From Flavipsychrobacter stenotrophus (GTDB lineage: Bacteria > Bacteroidota > Bacteroidia > Chitinophagales > Chitinophagaceae), in contig NZ_PPSL01000003.1 of NCBI RefSeq assembly GCF_002954265.1, positions 434,001 through 498,000 on the forward strand: 64,000 nucleotides of DNA. The letters are read 5' to 3'. Every line of letters starts with the position of its first letter. Within the stretch, counting starts at the first letter, position 1. Shown here in pieces: positions 56,190-64,000 of this stretch. Below the pieces are notes generated by a model that saw only the letters and a program-made list of their open reading frames with translations, was not told the origin of the DNA and ran no database searches. The position numbers and the translations under genes are program-made.

Positions 56190-57164
56190 TTAGTTCTGTC
56201 CTGCCTTGAATTTCTTCACAGCCTCAGTCAACTTTGGAACGATCTCCATTGCATCACCCAACACACCATAATCAGCAGCCTTAAAGAATGGCGCTTCAGG
56301 GTCTTTGTTGATCACAACTATGGTCTTAGATCCGTTAACACCGGCAAGATGTTGAATAGCACCAGATATACCTACTGCTATATACAGATTAGGGCGGATG
56401 GTACCACCTGTCTGACCTACGTGCTCACCATGCGGACGCCAGTGTGCATCGGCTACAGGGCGGCTACATGCTGTAGCTGCACCTAGTTCCTGCGCCAGAG
56501 CTTCCAGTACGTACCAGTTCTCAGGGCCCTTCAAACCACGACCACCAGATACTACCAGTTCAGCTTCAGACAATGGTACAGAACCACTAGCCTTGCTTAC
56601 TTCCAATACCTTTACTGAGAAGTCGGCATCAGAAAGACCTGCTTCCATCTGCTCAACCGTTGCACTGCCTTCTCCCTTTACTACAGGGAAAGTGTTAGGC
56701 ATAAGAGATATGACCTTAGTATCGCTGGTAACATTTACAAATGCAAATGCCTTACCAGAGAATACATTTTTCTTTACTGTAAAACCCTTAGACAGGTCGG
56801 GGTAGCCTACTGCACCGGCAACAAGACCAGCCTGCAGGCGGGCAGCTACACGTGGCATAACTGCCTTGCCTGTAGTGTCGTGAAGGCCGATAATAACCTT
56901 AGCGTTTTCTTTCTGTGCCGCGGCAACAACAACCTTAGCATAAGCCTTAGAGTTGAAATTATCCAGGCGGGCATCAGTAGTGTGCAATACTTTCTGCGCA
57001 CCATAAGCACCCAGGGTCTGCATTTCGCTGTCAGGTACATTACCCATGGCTACGGCTGTAATATCGGTACCCATTTCTTTTGCTATATGCGCTGCATACA
57101 AAACTGCTTCCAGCGACTTCTTTTTAAAAACTCCTTGTGAATGTTCTACTAATACAACTATCAT
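56190..57164 (-). CDS. etfA: Electron transfer flavoprotein subunit alpha
   Basis: A 324-residue FAD-binding subunit of ETF, which takes electrons from acyl-CoA dehydrogenases. The C-terminal FAD domain is clear: VVSGGRGLKGPENW, CSRPVADAHWRPHGEHVGQTGG, YIAVGISGAIQHLAGV, IVVINKDPEAPFF and ADYGVLGDAMEIVPKL. It lies 119 bp downstream of etfB, separated by a short tandem A/T-rich repeat, and is probably cotranscribed with it. No ETF dehydrogenase gene is in the window. Confidence 0.95.
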   Translation of the reverse strand: MIVVLVEHSQGVFKKKSLEAVLYAAHIAKEMGTDITAVAMGNVPDSEMQTLGAYGAQKVLHTTDARLDNFNSKAYAKVVVAAAQKENAKVIIGLHDTTGKAVMPRVAARLQAGLVAGAVGYPDLSKGFTVKKNVFSGKAFAFVNVTSDTKVISLMPNTFPVVKGEGSATVEQMEAGLSDADFSVKVLEVSKASGSVPLSEAELVVSGGRGLKGPENWYVLEALAQELGAATACSRPVADAHWRPHGEHVGQTGGTIRPNLYIAVGISGAIQHLAGVNGSKTIVVINKDPEAPFFKAADYGVLGDAMEIVPKLTEAVKKFKAGQN

Positions 57165-57283
57165 AAAAATTCAAAAATTAAAATTCAAAAATTAAAAACG
57201 GGTGCTCAGCGCATTGCCATTTCTTCATTCTTAATCGCGTTAGCATCAACCACATTGAGCCATTGAGCAATTAAGCCATTTTA

Positions 57284-58027
57284 TTAAATAACCTTCGCTT
57301 CACTATGCAACAGCTTTACCAGCTCGTCCATATTGTCGGCAGAGATCATCTTTACACCGCTCTTGGCAGGTGGCATTTCGTAGCCTGTTATGCTGCTTAC
57401 GGCAGCTACTGCGGCACCGGCAACCACTGTCAATGGTTTGGTACGTGCAGCCATAATGCCACGCATGTTAGGAATACGTGCTTCTGCTACACCCTTCTGG
57501 CAAGAGATCACCAGTGGTAGTTCGCATGCATCTGTTTCTTCGCCACCATCTATTTCGCGCTTCACAGTTACAGTAGTACCTGCCACGTCTATTTTAGATG
57601 CAAAACCCAGGAAGTTCATATCCAGCAGCTCGGCAACCATTGCGCCAACACTACCGTTGTTATAGTCTATCGATTCTTTACCGCACAATACCAGGTCATA
57701 ATTATGAGCCTTTGCATAGTCGGCAATATTTGCAGCTATTGAGTAAGGATCATTGCTGTCTGCATCAATGCGGATAGCTTCATCACCACCAAGCGCCAGT
57801 GCTTTACGGATAACAGGTTCAGCATCGGCTTTACCCACAGTTACCAGGTGCACCGCAGTAGCAGGTCCGCTCTCTTTCAGTTCCAATGCCCTTACCAATG
57901 CATACCATTCGTCGTAAGGATTAATAATGAAGGTAACACCCTGTGTATTGAAGGTGGTGTTATTATCACTGAACGCTATTTTAGCCGTGGTATCGGGTAC
58001 CTGGCTGATACAAACTAATATTTTCAT
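57284..58027 (-). CDS. etfB: Electron transfer flavoprotein subunit beta
   Basis: A 247-residue subunit from the ATG at 58027, starting MKILVCISQVPDTTAKI; the 20 codons upstream to 58087 are not family-like. NPYDEWYALVRALELKE, HLVTVGKADAEPVIRKALALGGDEAIRI and LVLCGKESIDYNNGSVGAMVAELL are standard EtfB segments for AMP binding and the interface with EtfA. It forms an operon with etfA. Confidence 0.95.
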   Translation of the reverse strand: MKILVCISQVPDTTAKIAFSDNNTTFNTQGVTFIINPYDEWYALVRALELKESGPATAVHLVTVGKADAEPVIRKALALGGDEAIRIDADSNDPYSIAANIADYAKAHNYDLVLCGKESIDYNNGSVGAMVAELLDMNFLGFASKIDVAGTTVTVKREIDGGEETDACELPLVISCQKGVAEARIPNMRGIMAARTKPLTVVAGAAVAAVSSITGYEMPPAKSGVKMISADNMDELVKLLHSEAKVI

Positions 58028-58211
58028 TAAAATAAATTTGAACCTTATAAAATCGAGTGCGAAACTACGCAAAAAAGCGTAAATCAATATAAATAAACCA
58101 CACTTTGACCATGGTTGAGCTAAATACTATTGGCTAAAACTATAGGTTGGCTTGCCTTACTCTGACTATTGTAGATTACGTAGCCAAGCAGCTATTTAAT
58201 ATATTTACACA

Positions 58212-59585
58212 GTGAAATCCAGACTAGTCGTTTTCCTGTTTGCATTTATAAGTATTTATATATTTTTCAACCGTGAGGAATGGAAGGGAAATATGTATGG
58301 CTATGATGTGGACGGATATTACATGTATCTGCCTGCTACTTTCCTTTATCACGATCTAGGAAAAATGGGTTTTCATAAGCAGGCAGAGGCCGATTTTGGG
58401 GTAAGCCCCGATACCTATTATGTTTTTGATCAACCACAGACAGGTAGAAGAACCAATATGTATGCCATTGGCACCTCATTATTCGAATTGCCCTGCTTCC
58501 TGATAGCCTGGGCATGGAGCGATAATGTGGCAGGGTATAATCCTGATGGATACAGTGTGCCGTTCCAAATAGCCGGGAGGCTAAGTAATATTTTATGGGT
58601 AATGCTTGGCTTGTTTGTGCTGCGGCGTTTTCTGAAAGTGTATTTTACAGACACGGTTACCGCTATAGTATTGGCTTGTATTGCCTTTGGCACCAACCTG
58701 TATACATACAGCACTTTTATTCCGGGTATGAGTCACCCTTACGTGTTCGTAATACTTAGCTGCATATTATATTACACACAGCGGTGGTATGCGCAGGGCA
58801 AACCTTCGCAATTATATATGCTGGGTGCACTGGCAGGCCTGGCTGTTATAACAAGGCCTATAGCCATAATCATATTCCTCATTACACTTTTGTGGGAAGT
58901 AAATAGCCTGGAATCGCTAAAACTCAGGTTAAGCTATCTGGCCAAACAAAGTAAACACATAGCCATAGCTATGATTTGCTTCCTTGCCGTGGCAATGATA
59001 CAAATGAGCTACTGGAAGTACACCTCCGGCCACTGGATCTTCTTTTCTTATCAGAATGATGGCTTTAACTTCCTGAAACCGAAAATATGGGCAGGGTTAT
59101 TCAGCTATCAAAAAGGCTGGTTTGTATATACCCCAATGGCGCTTTTGGGCATTGCCGGACTATTTTTCCTTTGGAAGAAGCAAAAGACATTGGCTTCCGC
59201 ATTCATTTTATATTTTATTATTATCATTTACGTGGTATTTAGCTGGCGCAATTGGTGGTATGGTGGCGGCTTTAGTGCGCGGGGCATGGTAGAATCTTTG
59301 GCAGTGATGGCTCTACCGCTGGGAGCGCTAGCAGAGCGTGTACTATCTTTAAAAAAGAAAGTGCTTACCGGGGCTATGCTGGTTGTGTTCAGTTGCCTGA
59401 TCACGCTGAATATGTTCCAGTCCTACCAATACGGCCTGTTTATTCTTCACGCCGATCGCATGTCTAAAGCATTTTATTGGAAGATATTCGGAAAAACGAA
59501 GATCGATAATGCCCAGGTGGATAAATACCTGATGCCCGAACACAACCTGAACGAAGAAATTAAGGAGCGTTTTGACAGGAAGTGA
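58212..59585 (+). CDS. Polytopic membrane protein, GT-C-like glycosyltransferase
   Basis: 457 residues starting at GTG 58212. About nine to ten transmembrane helices are present. After the first helix, NMYGYDVDGYYMYLPATFLYHD has the Asp-rich luminal loop typical of GT-C enzymes of the mannosyltransferase type. Conserved-looking PGMSHPYVFVILSCILYY and ITRPIAIIIFLITLLWE follow, as does a late loop FSWRNWWYGGGFSARGMVESLAVMALP. The family fits lipid-linked sugar donors, but the acceptor is unknown. It is monocistronic. Confidence 0.7.
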   Translation: MKSRLVVFLFAFISIYIFFNREEWKGNMYGYDVDGYYMYLPATFLYHDLGKMGFHKQAEADFGVSPDTYYVFDQPQTGRRTNMYAIGTSLFELPCFLIAWAWSDNVAGYNPDGYSVPFQIAGRLSNILWVMLGLFVLRRFLKVYFTDTVTAIVLACIAFGTNLYTYSTFIPGMSHPYVFVILSCILYYTQRWYAQGKPSQLYMLGALAGLAVITRPIAIIIFLITLLWEVNSLESLKLRLSYLAKQSKHIAIAMICFLAVAMIQMSYWKYTSGHWIFFSYQNDGFNFLKPKIWAGLFSYQKGWFVYTPMALLGIAGLFFLWKKQKTLASAFILYFIIIIYVVFSWRNWWYGGGFSARGMVESLAVMALPLGALAERVLSLKKKVLTGAMLVVFSCLITLNMFQSYQYGLFILHADRMSKAFYWKIFGKTKIDNAQVDKYLMPEHNLNEEIKERFDRK

Positions 59586-59600
59586 GGGGTTTCCAGAACA

Positions 59601-59672
59601 CCTTTGCGCCCTCAAAAAAAGACATCTTTGCGTCTCTTCGCGCATAATCTTCGCGTCCTTTGCGTGAATCAT
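59601..59672. repeat. Short TTTGCG/TTCGCG degenerate repeat block
   Basis: CTTTGCG and CTTCGCG words recur five times in about 70 bp between the membrane protein and the sigma factor gene. The block looks like a member of a dispersed intergenic repeat class. Confidence 0.4.
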
Positions 59673-59737
59673 CATTAAACAAAAAAATATTTTTAGTTTT
59701 TTGTAACTTTTTCTTTCAACCGCCGATTTATATACGA

Positions 59738-60214
59738 ATGAACGTTAGAGAGTACAATACATGCGTACAGGAATGGTCAGATGCCCTTTTTCGGTTTGCC
59801 TGCAAATGCACCGGAAATGCAGATGATGCGCATGATGTGGTACAAAACAGTTTTGAAGTTCTTTGGCAGAAAAAAGAAGACATACAGGAAGGAAAAGCAA
59901 AACCTTTTTTATTCCAGGTGGCTTACAGGCAGTCGATAGATAATTACAGGAAAAAGTCGCGAATTTCCTATGTCGATGCACCGGAAGAAAGCTATACCCA
60001 ATCTAACCCCGACCTGAAGAGGGTGTTGGAAAGGGCATTGGCTCAGCTCGATGATCAGGCCCGGGCACTGGTGCTGCTGAAAGACTACGAAGGATACCGC
60101 TATGAAGAAATAGCGCAAATAACTGACCTCTCCGAATCACAGGTGAAAGTGTACCTGCACCGCGCACGCAAAACACTAAAAGATTATTTGGTAAGTGTAG
60201 AACACGTGATATAA
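59738..60214 (+). CDS. ECF RNA polymerase sigma factor
   Basis: 158 residues from the ATG at 59738. Region 2 reads WSDALFRFACKCTGNADDAHDVVQNSFEVLWQ, and AKPFLFQVAYRQSIDNYRKK continues it. Region 4 is LKDYEGYRYEEIAQITDLSESQVKVYLHRARKTLK, with its helix-turn-helix. The stop is one base before the ATG of the anti-sigma-like gene, so the two are coupled. GTAACTTTTTC about 40 bp upstream may be an autoregulated ECF-type -35. Confidence 0.92.
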   Translation: MNVREYNTCVQEWSDALFRFACKCTGNADDAHDVVQNSFEVLWQKKEDIQEGKAKPFLFQVAYRQSIDNYRKKSRISYVDAPEESYTQSNPDLKRVLERALAQLDDQARALVLLKDYEGYRYEEIAQITDLSESQVKVYLHRARKTLKDYLVSVEHVI

Positions 60215-60215
60215 T

Positions 60216-61094
60216 ATGATAACGCTGGAAAACTACGAGGAATACATGATGATGCACGCCGACGGCGAGTTGCAACCGCACGAAGAAGTGGCATTGCAGG
60301 CATTCCTCAACGACAACCCCACGCTTAAAGCCGAGATGGCCCTCTACGAGACCGTACGCCTTACACCCGATCATTCCCTGGTGTATAAGCAGAAGGAATC
60401 GCTGATGAAGCCACTGGCCGAAAAGAAAGTAATTGCTCTGCCGCGTTTCAGGACGTATGCAGTAGCCGCAGGTGTGGCAGCCCTCATAGTTTGCACAGTG
60501 TTCGCATTGCGCCAGGGTAATAGTAGTAATCAGGACTTACCACCTGTAGCTACCAACACACCGGTTGACAGCATAAAGCCAACGATCACAAACAATCCTA
60601 AAGAACAGCTGGTAAACAATACAACACCGACATCTGTAAATGATGCGCCGGCACAGGTACAAACACCTAAGCAGGAAAAAGCAATTAAGACATTACCAAT
60701 AGATAACACTACAGGAGTAGCAAAAGTAAAGCAAGTACAGAAGCACAATGACAACGAAGGTCTTGCCGTAACAACAAGAACACAGCAGACCATGTATAGT
60801 GTGCCGGTCAGCAAGTTCAATGAATTGCCGGTAGAAAAAACACAACCAGCAGCAGTCGCCACGGTAAATGTTCCCGGTTATGAACTGCCTCAAATAGAAA
60901 ACGAAGAAAAGCGCTCCTGGATAGACAGGCTACCACTCGAAGAGAGCAAAAAGAAGAGCCTTTCCAACGTAGCCCTGGCAGTTGCCAATAAGTGTGAGCA
61001 GATAAGTGAGTTTAAAGAGAATGTCACTGAGAACATCAGCAAGAAGCATCTGTCACTAAGAGTAGAACACAAAAATTTGATCGTATCATTTTAA
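60216..61094 (+). CDS. Anti-sigma-factor-like single-pass membrane protein
   Basis: 292 residues, type II topology. The cytosolic part (1-86) has NYEEYMMMHADGELQPHEE...LQAFLNDNPTLKAEM, the short amphipathic pattern of anti-sigma N-domains. A zinc-binding His-x3-Cys-x2-Cys is absent. A membrane helix lies at about 88-107 (YAVAAGVAALIVCTVFAL). The periplasmic part is long, Thr/Asn/Pro-rich and disordered-looking to residue ~225, followed by a helical C-terminus. Its position directly after the sigma factor supports the role. Confidence 0.75.
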   Translation: MITLENYEEYMMMHADGELQPHEEVALQAFLNDNPTLKAEMALYETVRLTPDHSLVYKQKESLMKPLAEKKVIALPRFRTYAVAAGVAALIVCTVFALRQGNSSNQDLPPVATNTPVDSIKPTITNNPKEQLVNNTTPTSVNDAPAQVQTPKQEKAIKTLPIDNTTGVAKVKQVQKHNDNEGLAVTTRTQQTMYSVPVSKFNELPVEKTQPAAVATVNVPGYELPQIENEEKRSWIDRLPLEESKKKSLSNVALAVANKCEQISEFKENVTENISKKHLSLRVEHKNLIVSF

Positions 61095-61116
61095 CCAACA
61101 CTAACAACAACAAGTT

Positions 61117-61995
61117 ATGAAATATACATTCAGCACCATTATAGCTACCACCGCATTATTACTGGCCGGCAACACCTTTGCGCAAACCACTACTACCGTA
61201 AAAACCGAGGTGACCACTACAGATACAGCAGGTAAAAAGAAGTTACACCGTAATGCCATCACCATATCTAACGACGGCATATACATGGGTAGTAACGATA
61301 GCACATGGAAGAAGAAGAAAGCAGCTAGGCGTTTCTTCAGTACCATCTCTGTAAATCTGGGTGCCAATTTTTTACAGGACAATACCAACTATAACGACCC
61401 CAGCGTGATCAATTATCTGTCTAATGTGCCGGGCGCAAAGAAGAATGCACAGTTGTTCAATCTTAACCAGGCTAAGTCTATAAATTTCAATGTATACTGG
61501 CTGCGTGCGTTTAAAGCAATAGATCACAAGGCGCAGAAACTCACTATATCATCGGGTTTGGGATTACAGATATATAACTTCCGCTACGACAATAACATCA
61601 GCTATACCAAGACCCCGTCTATTATACAAGACACAATATCATTCACTAAGAACAAGCTGGCTATTGATTATCTGAATGTGCCTTTGACCTTCACCTTTAG
61701 AACAAGGATACACAAGTCTGAAAGTGGCAAAAAAAGTACATGGTTAGTATATGGCGCAGGCATCACCGCAGGCTACAGGATCTCGGCCTGGACCAAACAA
61801 AAATCTGATGCACGTGGTAAGGTAAAGATGCACGATGATTTCGGATTGAACGATTTCAACAGCTGCCTTACTGCTGAAATAGGTATAGATGATGTTATCC
61901 GTTTCTATGGCTCTTACCAGCTTACCTCCATCTACAAAAACAACAACATAGACCAACACCCAATATCAATAGGTATAAAACTTATCGGTATCTGA
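61117..61995 (+). CDS. Outer-membrane beta-barrel protein in the ECF operon
   Basis: 292 residues with a signal peptide (MKYTFSTIIATTALLLAGNTFAQ) and a polar linker. Barrel-like strands follow: RRFFSTISVNLGANFLQD, SSGLGLQIYNFRYDNN, LNVPLTFTFRTRIH, WLVYGAGITAGYRI and a final HPISIGIKLIGI. It resembles PorT-type outer-membrane beta-barrels. It starts 22 bp after the anti-sigma gene and is likely in the same transcript, possibly the regulated output. A terminator follows. Confidence 0.75.
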   Translation: MKYTFSTIIATTALLLAGNTFAQTTTTVKTEVTTTDTAGKKKLHRNAITISNDGIYMGSNDSTWKKKKAARRFFSTISVNLGANFLQDNTNYNDPSVINYLSNVPGAKKNAQLFNLNQAKSINFNVYWLRAFKAIDHKAQKLTISSGLGLQIYNFRYDNNISYTKTPSIIQDTISFTKNKLAIDYLNVPLTFTFRTRIHKSESGKKSTWLVYGAGITAGYRISAWTKQKSDARGKVKMHDDFGLNDFNSCLTAEIGIDDVIRFYGSYQLTSIYKNNNIDQHPISIGIKLIGI

Positions 61996-62026
61996 TCAGC
62001 CCCCATCATCTCTTCACCATTTTATT

Positions 62027-62057
62027 GCCCGTTCGCAACTGTGAACGGGCTTTTTTG
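62027..62057 (+). terminator. Terminator after the ECF operon
   Basis: Stem GCCCGTTC / GAACGGGC with an 8-base loop followed by six T. Confidence 0.8.
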
Positions 62058-62076
62058 TTGATAGGCATATCCGCGT

Positions 62077-63105
62077 TTACCTCTTCACCATCAATTCTGT
62101 ATTCTCAATCTTCATCATCAGGTAGGGTTGGCTGATACCAGTCTTACGGAGAATGACTACAAATGGTTTATCGAACCAGAGTAATTTTGAAAGGTCGGGT
62201 CTTCTAATGTTAATGTCTGGCATTGAATCGGTGGACACTGTTACTTCAGATTCTACCTTGGCTCCGTGTTCATCGAGCACAAAAGCTGTGCGCTGAGTAG
62301 CGGATAAGAGCGTGTTCGTTTTTTTTGAATGGTGTAATAAAGTACCGGCAAAGTCGGTATAATCCTTTTCAAGATTGAAGCGGAGCACAGGGATAACAAC
62401 CTGGTCGATAGGGTTAAGCCTGTATTTGTCCTCTTTCATTTTACTCTTCTGCTCGGCTGCGCCAACCTTTATCAGTTTATCTGTCTCGGCGAGCAGTCCC
62501 GCTAGAGTCCGTTCATTGGTCAGCCCCTTCGCCAAAATAACTTCCTGTGCCTGATCTTTAGGTGTGATCTTAATTATAAAATGGTCATTGGTGCGGTAGT
62601 ATAATATGGCAATCTGCGCTGCTATCTTTTCGTTGTAATGCAGCATGCCAAATGCTTTTATAGGATAGCCATAGAATGCAAAGGGCTGCCCCTTATCAAC
62701 GGTGTCCATTGTTTCAATGAATGGGAGAGCCTTTTTAAAATAGGCGGAGAGTTGCACAGCCCCGTCATCTGCATTTACCTTTGTCTCGTATTCGCCTGGT
62801 GTAAGTGCACTTTTGAATAAGGTTGTTGTGTCTGCTTCCTGTAGCATTTTATCTGCTTTCTCCATTGTGAACGTTCCACCCAATGCCTGTCTCAATTCAT
62901 TCCAGGCAAACAGGAAGACCGGTGTATAGATCACATTGCCGGTTGAAGGTGCGTCGTTGTTAAGTGAGGGTACAAAAAAGGTATTGCTGAGACTGCCAAT
63001 TGGTATTACCTTGGGAAACTCTGCATCTTCATTATTATTGATTCGTCCGCAACCAGATATGGCGACTATAGTAACTAGTAGGGCTGAGGAAAGTATGGGG
63101 CGCAT
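62077..63105 (-). CDS. Lipoprotein with serpin-like C-terminal segment
   Basis: 342 residues from the ATG at 63105 (the frame extends 13 codons to 63144). MRPILSSALLVTIVAISGC is a lipoprotein signal with lipid Cys at 19. Late in the protein, AFVLDEHGAKVESEVTVST followed by LWFDKPFVVILRKTG and PYLMMKIENTEL recalls the reactive-loop hinge (E-x-G-x-x-A-x-x-x-T) and the 'PFLFxIR...LFMGRV' end of serpins. Hinge alanines are partly replaced by V/E/S. The N-terminal helical part is not clearly serpin. Treat the relation as tentative. Confidence 0.6.
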   Translation of the reverse strand: MRPILSSALLVTIVAISGCGRINNNEDAEFPKVIPIGSLSNTFFVPSLNNDAPSTGNVIYTPVFLFAWNELRQALGGTFTMEKADKMLQEADTTTLFKSALTPGEYETKVNADDGAVQLSAYFKKALPFIETMDTVDKGQPFAFYGYPIKAFGMLHYNEKIAAQIAILYYRTNDHFIIKITPKDQAQEVILAKGLTNERTLAGLLAETDKLIKVGAAEQKSKMKEDKYRLNPIDQVVIPVLRFNLEKDYTDFAGTLLHHSKKTNTLLSATQRTAFVLDEHGAKVESEVTVSTDSMPDINIRRPDLSKLLWFDKPFVVILRKTGISQPYLMMKIENTELMVKR

Positions 63106-63168
63106 GTGTCTAGAATAATGCAGTAAACACTTTTTAGTTTTCACTTTTTACTTTTAAGTTAACTTCCC

Positions 63169-64000
63169 CTACTTATACACCTTCTCCATCCTCTTTATCG
63201 CACCTTTCACACTCGTTGCCTGTTGTTTGTTCTCATTTACATCCATCGACTGCTTGGCCAGTATGGTGCCCAGTTCCAGCTTCTTTCTTATCTCCTCTAC
63301 ATTACTCATATAGCCCACTATCACCAGCTGGCGCTTGTAGAGTTTTTCAAGGCTATAGAATAATTTCTTATTGCCCTTTATATAAGCTGTTGTTTCCAGC
63401 ATCTCTTTGCAGTTAGAGTCTATGCGCTCTATATAAGTGTTCACTACATCGGCATACTTGTCTGTGATCGCGGTGTCAGATGTGTTCCATTTGGCATACT
63501 TCTCTATATCGCTGATGTTCTTCTTATAGGCGTCCAGCTGCATGGCCTTTACCTTCTGGCGCTCCTCGCTGCGTATCACTATAGTATCATAGTAGGTAAC
63601 GTAATACTTGTGCAGTGTATCTGCTACTTTGTACTTTTCTGTTTTGTACAGCGAGCTCCATTTGATCACCTCGTCGTCGTAATTGTCGTGCATCTGCAGG
63701 CGGGCTTTGGCTTCACCCATCAGGAAGGAGTCGGACAGGACGAGACAAGTGGCCAATGAGTCAAGCCTTAGCTTATTCATTTCTTTGTAATTATTGATCA
63801 CTAGTGCGCGCTGCTCCAGGTCTTTATCTAAAGAATCAATTCTTTTTTCCCTGGCCGATATAGAATCAGAGATGGCAAGCATCTCAGGCGACTTAGCCGA
63901 TTTCTGTGTTTTGGCAGGCTCCAGATTATTTATCTTTTTAGGATTCAGCCCGCGTTTGCGCTGCTGTGTTTGGTTATATTTCTTGACTACCTTATTGGCT
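63169..64000 (-). CDS. Coiled-coil protein of unknown function (N-terminus outside the window)
   Basis: The frame is open from base 64000 to the stop at 63169, 277 residues visible. An internal ATG at 63882 is only one possible start. Before it comes a basic Lys/Gln/Asn-rich stretch (TQQRKRGLNPKKINNL), so the gene most likely begins beyond the edge. After it come long heptad-like helices (REKRIDSLDKDLEQRALVINNYKEMNKL, ERQKVKAMQLDAYKKNISDIEK). No enzymatic motif was seen; a structural or cell-envelope role is possible. Confidence 0.6.
   Translation of the reverse strand, partial: ANKVVKKYNQTQQRKRGLNPKKINNLEPAKTQKSAKSPEMLAISDSISAREKRIDSLDKDLEQRALVINNYKEMNKLRLDSLATCLVLSDSFLMGEAKARLQMHDNYDDEVIKWSSLYKTEKYKVADTLHKYYVTYYDTIVIRSEERQKVKAMQLDAYKKNISDIEKYAKWNTSDTAITDKYADVVNTYIERIDSNCKEMLETTAYIKGNKKLFYSLEKLYKRQLVIVGYMSNVEEIRKKLELGTILAKQSMDVNENKQQATSVKGAIKRMEKVYK

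Overview
The window reads as chromosomal DNA of a Bacteroidota bacterium, most likely a Chitinophagaceae-like member. The evidence is five loci encoding large secreted proteins with type IX secretion system (T9SS) C-terminal sorting domains of both kinds (the YPNP...G-x-Y type A and the NAFTP...NRWG type B), an M1 peptidase with a type A domain, the Bacteroidota promoter element TAnnTTTG in front of many genes, a stand-alone N-terminal half of MetH, a BatB/BatC-type protein and a TonB-receptor-like outer membrane protein. No rRNA, tRNA, CRISPR array, integrase or insertion sequence was found.

Layout. 1-9900 is mainly housekeeping: ahcY (its stop codon is cut by the window edge), a family 2 glycosyltransferase with an alpha/beta hydrolase, rnz with a STAS protein, clpC, two small exported proteins and a homocysteine S-methyltransferase (MetH N-half). 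10091-16893 holds two tandem paralogous type B T9SS proteins. 17046-28882 holds a persulfide-dioxygenase-like MBL/rhodanese protein, pirin, an M1 peptidase, small envelope proteins, a ferritin-like protein, a BatB-BatC fusion, an RluE-type pseudouridine synthase, a DegT aminotransferase and two paralogous beta-barrels. 28978-31449 is a TonB-receptor-like protein.

31462-34654 is the most unusual part: an A/T-rich two-gene insert with a reverse transcriptase that resembles the UG/Abi (defence-associated) class, divergent from a 417-residue protein of unknown function whose C-terminus resembles a WYL domain. About 390 bp of non-coding DNA lies between them. It looks like an uncharacterised defence-type locus.

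34678-40236 returns to core functions: a lipoprotein, a 37-residue membrane protein with a strong promoter, an MBOAT/SGNH O-acylation pair, and typA with a terminator-like hairpin in its leader. 40553-55327 is a surface-protein cluster: a lectin-like type B protein and two giant paralogous type A proteins built from about eleven ~80-residue repeats each. The second giant gene is split by a frameshift exactly at an 8-C tract, suggesting phase variation (or a sequencing error). 56190-58027 is etfBA. The rest includes a membrane glycosyltransferase-like protein, an ECF sigma/anti-sigma/beta-barrel operon, a lipoprotein with a serpin-like C-terminus, and a coiled-coil protein running off the edge.

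Several intergenic gaps hold hairpin or dispersed-repeat elements (3754-3832; the related 44-nt copies at 1645-1688 and 43630-43673; 43884-43903; 59601-59672). Calls rest on reading the sequence and remembered family motifs only; no search or folding calculation was run.
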